From contig NC_085850.1 of the NCBI RefSeq assembly GCF_020906515.1, positions 1,240,001-1,304,000 on the forward strand: a stretch of DNA of 64,000 nt, in the 5' to 3' direction. The notes under the pieces are model-generated. The model did not search any database. It was not told where the DNA came from and was given only the letters and a program-made list of their open reading frames with translations. Made by a program: the position numbers and the translations under genes. How positions within the stretch are numbered: position 1 is the stretch's first letter; every line of letters begins with the position of its first letter. The DNA comes from Vanrija pseudolonga (taxonomy: Eukaryota > Basidiomycota > Tremellomycetes > Trichosporonales > Trichosporonaceae). Below, one piece after another: positions 1 to 10,987 of this stretch.

Positions 1-381
1 GTCGACCGCGCGGGGGCATGATTGCCACGGACACTTTATTCTCATCACTGCACGTCTGTTCGCGCAGAACAGGCCACAAACACACACTCTCATTTTTGCG
101 CGCGAGCGCTTGTCATAGATTAGCTAGAGGGGGTTTAGCTAGCCCCCGCGGCGACAAAACAGTTATAGTGGGCGGCGGTGCGGTTGCGCTTGTGGCCGTG
201 GGCGGCCGCCCTTTGCCGCGTTGGATACCGCGTTGGACATTGCGAATGAATCATGTTGTCAGAGTGGGCGCACATGAGCGCACACGAGCGCGAAGCGCGA
301 GTGTGGCGCGAGTGTGGCAGATGCTCGAGTTGCTCGTGACGCCAACGAGCCCTTCGCACGTCTGAACTCTCCCCTCCCCTT
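1..381. other. Left-edge non-coding flank
   Basis: I see no supported gene here. It holds the 3' flank of the minus-strand gene that ends at about 382. At about 334-350 lies a sequence that, on the minus strand, matches the 20-bp tandem repeat in the AMP deaminase intron at about 3199-3335 with one mismatch over 17 bases, so it may be a stray copy of a dispersed repeat. Confidence 0.5.
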
Positions 382-1075
382 TCAGACCAGTCCCGATGCG
401 GCGGCCCTCTGAATGACAAGGCAGTAGTGAGACGAGCCTTGACTCAACCGACCGGCGCCCACCCACCCACACATCACACACTGCCCCCACACTCGAATGC
501 ATGCGTCTGTTCTACGGAGAAAAGGATATGGGGCAGGGACAAGGGGTACAGCGCGGAAATAGGCTTGGGCGGTCTTGACGGTACCAGCGTTCGTCTCGGA
601 AAGCTCGCCGTCGATGCGCTCGGCTCGTTCGAACGCGTATGCTTTCCAATGTTCTGCAGCTCGTCAGTGACTGGCGGGATGGGCAGAGGAAGCCGAGTCA
701 CACTCACTGAGGTTCATGAACTGCTCGCCGCCTGGCTGGAGAACCTTCTCGGCCAGGCCTTCCTCGAGCGCCTCGAGGTTCGCCAGCTGCACCTGCTGGC
801 GGTGCAGCCCGCTGGTTTTGCCCGCCGATCGTCACAGCAGCCTCAAACACTCCAGCGCCCTCAACGACGCCCGGCACCAATGCCCTCTGATTCCCGGTTC
901 AGTCAGTTATACTCACAATAATACCCATCCGTGGTGCCCTGGTGTAGCAACGGGCGAATAGAGTGCAGCTTGGCTTTGTGGCGCCTGAGCCGCTGCAAGT
1001 CGGCGCCGCCACAAGTCAGTCCGCACACTCGGTCAGAACTGCCGCCAGACCTGCCCGCAATCTCCCCATAGACCT
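382..1075 (-). CDS. Small protein of unknown function, spliced, boundaries uncertain
   Basis: I do not recognise this gene. The best coding signal is an exon on the minus strand at about 714-815 reading through LANLEALEEGLAEKVLQPGG and ending FMNL. An intron with a gtgagt donor and a CTGAC branch site then joins it to an exon reading KHWKAYAFERAERIDGELSE and on to a TGA at about 384. The peptide is charged and probably helical or coiled-coil. A possible upstream exon at about 921-990 reads RLRRHKAKLHSIRPLLHQG; the start may be the ATG near 1073. The last 50 residues look less convincing, so another intron or an earlier stop is possible. It lies head-to-tail behind the J-protein gene. The exon pair with its branch site is seen directly; everything else is inference. 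Confidence 0.4.
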
Positions 1076-1227
1076 GGCTTGGCCTGGCGGCCTGGGCTCA
1101 GTCAACGTCTCAGCAAGCGCCGCTCCCCACCGCCTTGCCGTCAAGTGGCATCTCGCTCGCTGCCCTACCAGCCCTCCAGGCGAGCGGCCCAGCCCAAGTG
1201 TGACCATCACGATGCATACATGCTGCC

Positions 1228-2576
1228 CTATGGCGACGAGCTCCGCAGCCTTGAGCTCCGGCGCACCGCGCTGCCGCCGTGCGTAAGCGTCGACGCCGGC
1301 GTGAGCTGGGGCGTCTCGGGCGGGCTAACAGGCAGGGGCACGCTCGCGGCGTCGGCGTCGGCGCGGCCATTGGGCAGCGGCGCGACGGGGCGTCCGTCTG
1401 GGCGCGCCTGCTTGCGCATCGCCGCGGCCCAGGGCTCGGCCGTCGCGGGGTGCTGCGGGAGCGTCTTATCGAGCAGGACTGGGGCGTGAGCTCTGTCTTC
1501 GTCTGGGGCCACTCACCCTGCTCCATCCGTTCGAGGAGGTTGGCCTCGGCCCCACTCGCGCCAGCAAGCACCGGCGTGATCTCCTCAGCGAGGGCGCCGA
1601 CGCTCTCGCGCGCGAGCACAGACGCCATCGCGAACGCCTGCATGTCCCTGTCGCCCTCTTGCGGGGCGTACGCGGCGGCCAGCTGCGCGAGCGCGTTGCC
1701 TGCCTCGGAGAAGAGGCGGTGCGCGAGCGCGATGTGCTGGTATTGTGGCCGCATGAGCGTGCTGGCTGGGAGGATGTGGGTCGCGAGGATTGCGAGCGGG
1801 CGGGGAAGGAGGGACAGGATTGGCGCGGACGAGGGGCGCGAGTGTGCGGTCGGGGAGGGCGACATGAGGAGGCTAGCTTCGAGGACCAGCAGCGCGAGGA
1901 GGAGCGTGTAGCGCCACTTGAGAGCGGGGTCAGTCGGCATGTCTGGGCACGTTGGGCAGCCACGCCACTCACATACGCCCCCTTGCCCTGCCCGATCAGG
2001 CTGAAGAGCACGAGGAAGCCCGCCGAGATGCCGTAGAACACGCCGGCGTTGAGCAGGCCGTGGTGGATGTATTCGCGTGAGCTCACGACGCCGTTCCAGC
2101 GGGCGATTTGGGGGCCAAACCTACACAAGCATCAGCTTATCTCCCCACGCGCCCACGCACCGGTCGTGCGCGAAGCGCTTAATCGGATCACTCAGCCCCT
2201 CGTACGCCTGCCTGACGGCGATGAAGCGGTTCGCGGCCTCGACGCTCCCGCCCACCCGGTCGGGGTGGTAGATGCGGCTGAGGCCGCGGAACGCGCGGCG
2301 CAGCTCGTCGTCGCTTGCGCGGCTCGACACGCCGAGGACGGCGTACCAGTCGCCCTGGGCCAGCCCGTCCGTCGACGTGTCGGTCGCGAAGATGTACCCG
2401 AGGTAGAGGAGGACACCGGCGGTCAGGACGCGCCGGTAGTTTGTGAGATATTGGCTTGTTCCCGGCTGCGAGGGGGGCAGGAGGGCCGGGAGCACGCCCG
2501 AGAGGATCGGCAGCGCGGCGTGCACTGCCTGTCCTGGGAGGAGGGACCAGAGCACCGGCGACAAGTAGGTCCACAT
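1228..2576 (-). CDS. Membrane-bound J-domain (DnaJ/Hsp40) protein
   Basis: Four exons. The first encodes an N-terminal hydrophobic region (about residues 1-70, with a segment LTAGVLLYLGYIF) and a J-domain whose HPD triad is seen in RIYHPDRVGG. Exon 2 continues HDRFGPQIARWNGVV and adds further hydrophobic segments (GVFYGISAGFLVLFSLIGQG). Exon 3 begins WRYTLLLALLVLEASLL, and exon 4 is a Pro/Ala-rich tail ending SSSP before a TAG. The J-domain near the N terminus flanked by several membrane segments suggests an ER membrane co-chaperone that stimulates an Hsp70, broadly like other fungal membrane J-proteins. No Sec63 Brl domain is visible, so it is not Sec63. The J-domain is certain; location is inferred from the hydrophobic segments. 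Confidence 0.8.
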
Positions 2577-2860
2577 GGTCGTGGGTGGGTGAATGGGTGA
2601 TGATGAGGCCTTGTTGTTGACGTGGTGCCCGGGTTGCTCATGGCGACAATGGACGGTAATCTCTCAGGGCCGAGGCGTGGCGCTCGCGTGTGGCGGGGCG
2701 ACTCCATCCCACCAGGCCAGCACCAGCCGCAACGATCCACAAGATACAATATACATGCACGTGCTACTCTACAATGCAATGACCAAACAGCAGGCATACC
2801 TCGCACGCGACAGGCATACCTTCTACGACTAGATGCTACGGAATATCCACACCACACGAC

Positions 2861-5800
2861 TTACGCCGCCGCGCCGTTCGCGCCCGCCTCCTCCTCCTCG
2901 GTAAACGCCATGCTCGTCGACTTGGACAGCGCAGGCGAGCGCTGCAGGTTGGAGATGCTCTTGCGGCGGCGCGTCTCGAGAACCGAAGCACCGCCAACCA
3001 ACGTCGGCTGGTTGTAACGCTTCGTCTGGGACATGGCGGCGGCGGCAACGTCCGAAGGGCTCACACCCGCGCTCTTCATCGGCATTGGGGTCGCGCTAGG
3101 TGTGTGCGTGCCGTGCTGGATGAGCGTGAGCTCCTCCAGGAGCGTGGCGTGGCGGTATGCCATGCGGATGTTGGGGACATTGGTCTGCGGGGTGGTCAGT
3201 TGGTGTCACGGTGTCACGAGCAAGGCGTTGGTGTCACGAGCAATGCGTTGGTGTCACGAGCAATGCGTTGGTGTGACGAGTAATGAATGTGTTGGTGTCA
3301 CGAGCAATTCGTTGGTGTCACGAGCAATGTGTTGCCAGTTACACGGTCGCCGCTTCGCGGCTCCCACGACACTCACCTTGTGGATGTCATTACCCGCCGA
3401 ACCAGGCAAGTACCACTTGTTCCCAATCCAGTGCTTCTTCACCTGCATCTCCCAGCCCGACTGCACAACCGAATTACGCGCCAACTCGCACATGTCCGCC
3501 GGCGTCAGCTTGTAGATCTGCGCCGCACACGAGTACTCCTCGAGCAGGTGTTGCGCAGTAAAGTGGAACTGGAGCGGGTCGTCTGTCGACAGCGAGACAT
3601 TCATGCCGACCTTGAAGAAGTCCTTGAAGGGGTTGCGCTCGTACGTGAGAAAGAGCGCATTGTTGGACAGCGGGCTCATGGCCAGGCCTATCTGCTTCAG
3701 GTAGAAGAGGTACTGCAGCGCTGGCACCTTGCGGAGCAGGATACCGTGCGAGATCGAGTGCGCCGTGAGGAAGGCAGATGACAAGTGGTCCGGGTCACCA
3801 GCCTCACCACAGTGCGGGCGAAGAACAAGCGTGTCTTAACGTCAGCCCACGACCTTGGGCCTCAACTCACTGAAACCACGCTCCTTGCGCCAGCTGTTCA
3901 ACGACGTCAGGTTGGCGTACATGTAGTAGATCCAGTACGAGTACGGCGGGCTTTGGTTCGTGTCCCACATCTTGGCCGTCGGGAACTTGCGGTACAGGCG
4001 TCGCTCGGGCTTCGACTCGTCGTCGACCGAGTCGAAGCCGACCACACGTTGGAGGAAGACGTGGAGCTCGGGGTGCGACGACGGGTCTGCCGTGACCTCG
4101 AACAGGGGCTGGAACACGTCTGCAGCATTAGCACGGCGCCACATACACTCCCGACTTACTCCTTACAATGTCCTCAAAGTTGTTCACGAGGCCCGATCCC
4201 TTGTACACGTCATACAACCGCGGGATCTGGATCAGCCAACGGACATTGTGCGACACGAGCTTGTTGTTGACAACCCATTTGGCGAGCTTGTCCCACTCAT
4301 TGACGTTGCGGCCGTAAATGGACAGACGCCACTCCGAGTTCTGGTACTTGCTCTGCTCGAGATCCGAGATGAGCTCCTTGGTGAGCTCGGCGAGGTACTT
4401 TCCCTTGAGGAGGTTGTCCGTCTTGAGGAAGATTTCACGAAGACGCGACGAGCCCGTGGGGTTGTAACGATTGTTGAAGCGGTCAAAGCGGTGGAACTCT
4501 TGGTGCGCGTGCATGTCGAGCGTGTCGATCGACAGGTCGTACGCCGTGAGGTTGAGCGACTCGAACACCTCCTTGAGGGTCAGGTCCTTGCCGTCACGGT
4601 GGATGACAATCTCATCAGGCGCCTTGCGCAGCTTGCTCTTGATAAAACGCAGCAGGTGCTTCTGGTTCATGCTCGCAGAGTGGTGGATATGAGTGTCGAC
4701 CTTGCGCACGTTGTAAAAGTCACGGTGCGGGACGGCCTTCATGTCGGCCAGCTCCTGGTACTCGTTGAGCAAAGTGTACAAGGTCCACTTGGACGCGAGG
4801 TACTTGAGGCGGCGGAACGCAAACGACTTGGCCGGGCCGTCCGAGCACACGCCGAGGAGGTAGTCGAGGTCAGAGTAGTACTCCTTGAGCCTGGGCGCGG
4901 CCCAGATGGGCTTGGCGTTCTCGCCGTCCTTGGCCACGTCGTTGGCATCAAACACCTGGTACACGCCCTCATCGTTGAAGCCAAAGCTGCGGCGCTTGCC
5001 CTCGGGCTCGGGGCCGGGCACGTCCTTGGGGTCAAAGACAAACTCGAGGGCCTCGACGTCTTCGCCGCCGTTCTGTCCCTCCGAGGCCATGGGGTCGACC
5101 GGCTTGCCCTGGGCGTGCGACCACTTCCAGTGCGGAGGCGGGGGCGGAGGGTTCATCTTCCAAGGCTGGCCGTCGGCAGCGGCCTCGCACTGGTGGACGC
5201 TCGCGCTCGGCTTGAGACCGCCGACATCGCCGGCACCCTCTTGCGCAAAGCCCTGGAACGTGCCGTCGTAGTCGCGCGGGTTGTCACCCAAACGCTGGTT
5301 TGAAAGCATCATGTACTTGTCACGGAGGGCCAAGCACTTTGAGAAGTTGTCGCTGGGGCGTGGTGTCAGTGGCGGCGCCGCTGGCGGTGGCGCGATTGCG
5401 CCAACCGTGACTCACTAGAGCGCCTCGAGCTCGCTCCCGATTCCCGACTCTGCAAATGCCCTGACTGCGATGGGGTCAGTATGTGGTCGTCATGCGTGAT
5501 GGAATGCGGTGCGATGCAACGGCGACGACAACGTCGCCATCATTGATGGACGCGCGCCGCGCGCGCTCAGTCCCACACGCGCCGGCGGCATCGGCGGCGC
5601 CGGTGACTCACCCGTGTCAACGGTCTGGGTCTTGCCCTCTTCCTTCTTCTCGTCGGCCCGCAGCGCGGCCATGGGGTGGACAATGTCATTCATGTTGCTG
5701 ATTTGGCGCTCGCGCTTCTCCTCGGCGAGGCTGAGGCGCTCGTCGCGATCGCCCTCCTGGCGGTGCACGCTGGCGAGGAGGGGGTCGAGATCGCCGCCCT

Positions 5801-6143
5801 CAGGGCCGGAGGGCGACTCCATCGTCGACGGCTCGACAAAGCCCGCGCCCCGCGCCTGAAGGACGTCGGTGTACGCCTCCTCGATTGCCTGGTCGAGCTC
5901 GAGCGAGTGGTGAAAGTTTGCCAGCGCGTCCTTCCCCGCCTGGGGCGAGGTGGACACGCTCGAGGGACGCCCGCCGACGAGACGCGTCGAGAGCCAGTAC
6001 TCGTCCGACTTGAGCAGTCGGCGCTCTTCGTGGAAGGAGAATGACGGCGACGCGCGCGACTCGGGAGGCGACGGGTCGGGGGAGAGGTCGCGCGGCGTTG
6101 GCGTGTCCACCGGGCGGGAGGGGTGCTCGCGCTCGTTGGACAT
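2861..6143 (-). CDS. AMD1: AMP deaminase
   Basis: AMP deaminase converts AMP to IMP and ammonia in the purine nucleotide cycle of the cytosol. The N-terminal exon (about 5590-6143, from [11 protein letters not shown]) is a Ser/Pro-rich, probably regulatory extension. After a tiny exon ([15 protein letters not shown]) comes a long exon at about 4160-5340 with the metal-binding motif [20 protein letters not shown] further exon carries the region around [15 protein letters not shown], and the next has the catalytic [13 protein letters not shown] motif. The last exon (2861-3184) starts [15 protein letters not shown] and ends in a Ser-rich tail. Another in-frame ATG lies 66 nt upstream of the chosen start (MLRRHSS), so the start is not certain. 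The intron before the last exon carries a 20-bp minisatellite. The size, roughly 900 residues, fits fungal AMP deaminases. Confidence 0.93.
3199..3335. repeat. 20-bp tandem repeat inside an AMD1 intron
   Basis: About six head-to-tail copies of a unit reading GTTGGTGTCACGAGCAATGC lie in the last intron of the AMP deaminase gene (intron about 3185-3377). Two copies are identical, the others differ at one to four positions, and one carries a four-base insertion. A single diverged copy in opposite orientation sits at about 334-350. Tandem amplification inside an intron is typical of a minisatellite. Confidence 0.85.
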
Positions 6144-7017
6144 GGCGCGGGGTGATGGTGAGATGGACTTGAGGGTGGGTAGGGGAAGTGATGAGTGGCG
6201 ACGTAGCACGAGTTATGCTACTCCCTTTTGTACTCTGTCAAAGTCAAAGTGAGTGTGCACCTTCGAGTCGCAATTGTTGTCCCGGTTGCGGGGAGTGAGA
6301 CAACGTTTGTGCAGGATTGCTATCTCCATCGTCGCTTGCGGCGCTCGCATCACCCTTCAACCCTGGCCAGGCAGGACGCAAGGTGGGGAAGTGGAGGTGG
6401 GAAATCACGTGTCTCAGCCATTGCCGACAGCCTCGGGGTTGCGCTTATCGACTGGGGCTGTGATACTGAATCCACGTGGCTAATGACGTGTAGTAGTCAT
6501 TGTTATTCTTGTATTCCGTAGTCTGGGTGGCGGTGCTTTTTGGCCGCCTCACAGGTTGTCAGGGACAGCCTGCAAGTGTGTGTGAAGGTCTGTGCGTCGT
6601 CGCAAAAGGCCCGTGCGTGCCCCCTTCCGCCCCCGCGCTGCCCGCGCGCCCCGACGCGTTCAGGGACGCCACCTGCCCCCCCTGTTCTTCACGTCCCACG
6701 TCGTCGCTCGTCGCGTTCTCGACCACCACTGCAGTGCCAGTGCTGTTACACCCTGGCAAAGTCAGTTCCACTATGCACAGTTCTCTGTCTCTTTCGTCGT
6801 CGTCCTTTCAGAAATAGCAATATCCACTTTATTGCTGGCCTCGCGACACTGGCCGACACTCTTGACTTTGATCTCTTCTTGCACAGATCTGTGCACTGCA
6901 TAGCTTGTTCTTTACTCTCTCTCTCTGTCTCTTGTATCCCCTCCCATCACACACACTCCCTTCCCCTCTCCCTCCTTTCTTTCCGCCGCTTCCCGGCCGG
7001 CACTCCCCGTCGACATC
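6144..7017. promoter_or_regulatory. Divergent promoter between AMD1 and the heparinase-like gene
   Basis: 874 bases between two divergent starts. I see no coding potential. The half next to the heparinase-like gene becomes strongly CT-rich on the plus strand (about 6900-7010), a usual core-promoter feature in GC-rich basidiomycete yeasts. No specific factor site is claimed. Confidence 0.5.
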
Positions 7018-10000
7018 ATGTCCAACGCCAGATACCAGCAGGCGCCTTACCAGGACTCGCACTCGCCCGACCCCCACTACGGTGGCGGAGGCAACAAGCC
7101 TTACCAGGACTATGACAATGGAGGTACTGGTTACCGATCAAACGAGTGTGAGTAGGAGAAGGCCAGCAAAGAAGTCGTCAGGTCGAGACGGGAGGGGAAA
7201 GTGCGTTTGGCCTTGGTTTTTAGGCGGCTACGGGCGGGCATGGGGTGTGAGGAGGGTGGCAAGGAACGCGTACGGCTTGGCGACAGGGGCGAGACACGCA
7301 CACACACTGACACGCTACTCTGCTTTGCCGCGGCACTTGTTTGCGCGACAACGACCAATCTGCCCGCCGCACCGCCCTCCTCGACCACTGGCTGCTACCC
7401 TGGCTTCTCACAAACCCACACTACACACACACACCACTCCTTCAATCACTCCTCACTCCGCTCACCCCCCTTCCTTCCCTTCCCTCGTCACCGCCGCAAC
7501 GCACATACTCGTGCACCCCTCACTCTTTCCATTTCGACACTCTACTCTTTTCGACCGTCCTTCTCTCTCACCTCCTCCCACCCCCACCCGCCACCATGTC
7601 GCGCGCCGACGACGCCTCTGGCGACTCCATCCTTCCCCAACACAAAGACCCCATGTCTAACAGAAACCCCTACGCTGCGACCTCGTCTGAGCCCCGCTAC
7701 GAGAAGCCCAAGAAGTCGCGCAAGGGCCTCTGGATCCTCCTCGGTCTCCTCCTCGCCGTCGTCATCATTGTCGGCGCCGTTCTTGGCGGTGTTCTTGGCT
7801 CGCGCGCCTCCAAGAGGAATGGCGACAACAGCAACGGCCACGACAACTCGAATGGTAGCGGCAGCAACGGCGGCGGCAGCTCGGGCGGCGCCCACGGTAC
7901 CAACTTCCCCACTGGCACCAAGGGCGCTGCGTCGGGCAACACTGGCCTCCCCTCGCTCGCCTTCCTTGGCACCAACCGTGCTGTTGAGACCCAGACCGGT
8001 GCCAACGGCCAGGTCTACCTTCCCATCGCCACCGACACGTACATGAACCCGGGCTACGCCACTGGTGTGAGTAGCAAAATCGTTTTGTTTATTGGCGGCC
8101 GGAACTGACCGCGCCAGACCTTCACCTCGGGCCTCGCTGCTCCTACCCACGTTGCCTCGCCTGGCACCAACGGTGCCTGGCCTGCCGACAACTTCCAGGC
8201 TTCCAAGTCTTCGATTCGCCCTCACCCCCGTATCATTGCGCCCCAGTACAAGTGGGACGCTCTTAAGAACGGGCTGATTGCTGGCGACCCCTACCTCTCG
8301 TTCTGGAACGCCACTATTGTCGCCAACGCAACCAAGTTACTCGGCGGCGCCACTGTCGCCTACGAGGTTGACGGTGGCCTTGATGGATCGGGTATCCTCG
8401 ACGTTGCTCGTGAGATCAAGCTCAGGATCAAGAACCTCGGCTACGCGTGGAAGATTACTGGCAACACCGCCTTCGTTGACCAGGCTTGGGCCGAGCTCAA
8501 CAATGCTGCCACTGGCGCCAACTTTGGCGCCAACGACAACACTCGCTGGAACCCCCAGGGTCACTTCCTCGACACTGCCGAGATGACCTCTGCCTTTGCG
8601 ATTGGCTACGACTGGATGTTTGACGCCTGGACCGATGCCCAGAAGACGACCATCCGTACTGCCATCCTCAACAACGGTCTCCAGTGGGGTCTCAACGCCC
8701 TCACCCAGTCGGTAGGCTACAACTGGTGGACTGGTGTCGCCCCCGGCAAAGGCAACACCCTTATCGACGGCAACTGGAACTGTGTCTGTAACGGTGGTCT
8801 CATCCTTGGCGCTCTTGCTATCGTTGACGAGGACTCGTCCAACACTGCCTCGCAGATCCTCAGCCTGGCTCCTGCCTCTTCGCAGGCCAACTGCTTCCAG
8901 GGTGCCTACAACGACGGCACTTGGGCCGAGACTGCCAACTACTGGTACTTTGCCACCACCGGTGCCGCCGAGATGGTTTCGGCTCTTACCACTGCCTACG
9001 GTGACGACGGTGGCCTGGCCAACTCCAACCCTGGATGGTCGCTCACCTCGCTCTTCCACATCTACGTCACTGGCATGACCTCGCTCTTCAACTATGGTGA
9101 CCACGGACCCAACAAGTTCTCGACGACTGCCAACTCGCTTCTCCTCTGGGGCTCCCTCTTCAGCCGTCCCCTCTACACCCTCTTCCAGCGTGACCGCTAC
9201 GACGCGTCTGAGCCCTTCTCGATGTTCTGGTACGACCCCACCGTCGAGGGTGCTTGGTGGAACGGCCTCGCGATTGACGCCAACTTCAACGACACGCGTG
9301 GTGCCTGGGCTACTGCTCGTACCTCTTGGACCGACAACTCGGGTGCTTTCTGGGCCATCAAGTCGAGCGAGCTCCTCAACCACCAGACTCACGGTGACCT
9401 CGACTGCGGTGACTTTGTCATCGACGCTCTTGGACAGCGCTGGGCAGGCGAGTTTGGCTCTGGCCAGTACCTCTCGCCCAACTACTTCTCCAACGAGACG
9501 CAGACTTCGGAGCGCTGGTCGTACTACCGCAAGCGCACCGAGGGCCAGAACACGATCCTGCTCAACTATTCCAACCAGCTCGTCTCCGCCAAGCCCGTCA
9601 ACACGTTCGGTTCCACTGGCACCACGCAGGGTGCTGCCCCCAGCCTCGAAATCCAGCAGAGCGACTCTGCCTTCTTTGTTACCGACATGTCGTCTGCCTA
9701 CCCTTCGAGCGCCAAGCGTGGTATCCGCTTCGTCAATGGCCGCAAGCAGATCCTCCTTCAGGACGAGATTGCCGCGCCTACTGGCCAGGATGTCATGTGG
9801 CGCATGCACACCAACGCCACTGTCACTGTCAGCGGCGACGGCACCTCTGCTAGCCTTGCCCTTGGTGGCCAGACCCTTGTGGCCAACATTGTCCAGGCTC
9901 AGCCCGCCGGCCTCAAGTTCTCTACCCAGAAGGCGACTCCCCTGTCGCAGGACTCGCCTGCCGGTATTGTCGACCCCGTTCCGGCTCCTGGCAACGACCC

Positions 10001-10142
10001 CGTCACTGTGCTTGTGATTGACAACACTGGCGGTGGTCAGACCAACATCCAGGTGCTGTTCACTCCCCAGTGGCCTGGTGAGCAGCTTGGCACGAGTGTC
10101 AACAATGTCGCCCTGGACCAGTGGAACCTGGGCAGTCACTAA
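7018..10142 (+). CDS. Membrane-anchored heparinase II/III-like polysaccharide lyase
   Basis: A type II membrane protein: a polar cytosolic tail, a basic stop (KPKKSRK), one membrane span (GLWILLGLLLAVVIIVGAVL), a Gly/Ser/Asn linker, then a large outward-facing domain. That domain resembles the alginate-lyase/heparinase II/III fold (IIAPQYKWDALKNGL, NWNCVCNGGLILGALAIV, NYWYFATTGAAEMV, DCGDFVIDALGQRW, NNTGGGQ near the end), so a role in cutting uronic-acid polysaccharides at the cell surface is likely but the substrate is unknown. Exons in the longer model: 7018-7147 (MSNARYQQAPYQDSHSPDP, Tyr/Gln/Gly-rich), 7648-8067 and 8118-10142. The first intron is exactly 500 nt and in phase. A second in-frame ATG at 7596, in good context (CCACC before ATG) and after its own CT-rich tract, gives an alternative start MSRADDASGDS. 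Which is used, or both, cannot be decided here. Confidence 0.78.
7596..7647 (+). other. Alternative first coding segment of the heparinase-like gene
   Basis: Open reading from ATG 7596 (MSRADDASGDSILPQHK) runs directly into the common second exon at 7648. In the longer model this stretch is the last part of intron 1. The CT-rich block at about 7430-7590 looks like a separate transcription start region, so the gene may make two cytosolic tails. Confidence 0.5.
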
Positions 10143-10987
10143 GGAGTGCGGCAATGTTGTTACTTTTATGTACTAGCCCAAATCTGCTTTCCAGCCCTGT
10201 GGAAGCAGCCTGACGTCCTCATAGCCACGATCCTTTAGCACGACCCCCTCACCACCCTCCTCCTACCCTGTTTGAGATTTATACTCTCTTCGCCCACCCT
10301 TTTTCGCTTCGCTGCATGCATGGACAATTGGAGAGTTAGCGTGGGCGTGGGCAGTCACCGGTATCCTGTGGCCTGTGGATAGGAACCGTGTGTCGTTGTT
10401 TGTTTGGGTGCATGGTTGTGCCGTGTTGGCCGTGTTGGGTGCGCGTGGCAAGGTTCGAGGCCTTTGTGGGTTGTGACGGTTTCAGGACAATTTGTAGGGG
10501 GAAATGTCACAGATGGAGCCGAGGGAGTTTGCAGCACGACGTGTTGGTGGCAGACGCCGGGCCACGAGCTGGGGGTTGTCACGATGCCGTTGGTGTTGGG
10601 ACAACTCTGGCGCCACACGCGAGAGCGCGCGCCGCTGCAGCCGCCGCCGCCGCCGCCGCCACCAGCGGCACGACGAGCCGAGCGTCAGCAACAAGATTCC
10701 ACAGAGGGAGTGCACGAGCCGGCTGGGCTGTTGGAGCTAGGTAGAGTTTGGCAGGTGGGTGGTTGTGTGTGGCTGCCTGCTGCTGCCGCGTGCGCGAAGG
10801 CACTGCTGCCTGCTGCTCGCTGCTGCCCACCACTGCAGCTCGCCGTCACGACCCACCCATCAGCAGCGGTCCGTGCTCATCTCGACAATGTACATTTCTT
10901 CTCCAAAGACACACCACCCCATGGCCCGCACGACCGGCGGCAGCGGCGAGGACAGCGACAGCGACGCCTAGACGACCGACGCACGAC
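10143..10987. other. Intergenic region, no gene seen
   Basis: 845 bases between two plus-strand genes: the 3' flank of the heparinase-like gene and the promoter of the CaaX protein gene. It contains a short CCG trinucleotide run near 10640-10665. No coding exon is supported. Confidence 0.5.

Noticed and set aside
8337-10154. 605-codon open frame on the minus strand over the heparinase-like gene
   Set aside because: The plus-strand frame has clear protein motifs and splice sites; the antisense product is a Val/Gly/Arg-rich shadow caused by G/C-ending codons.
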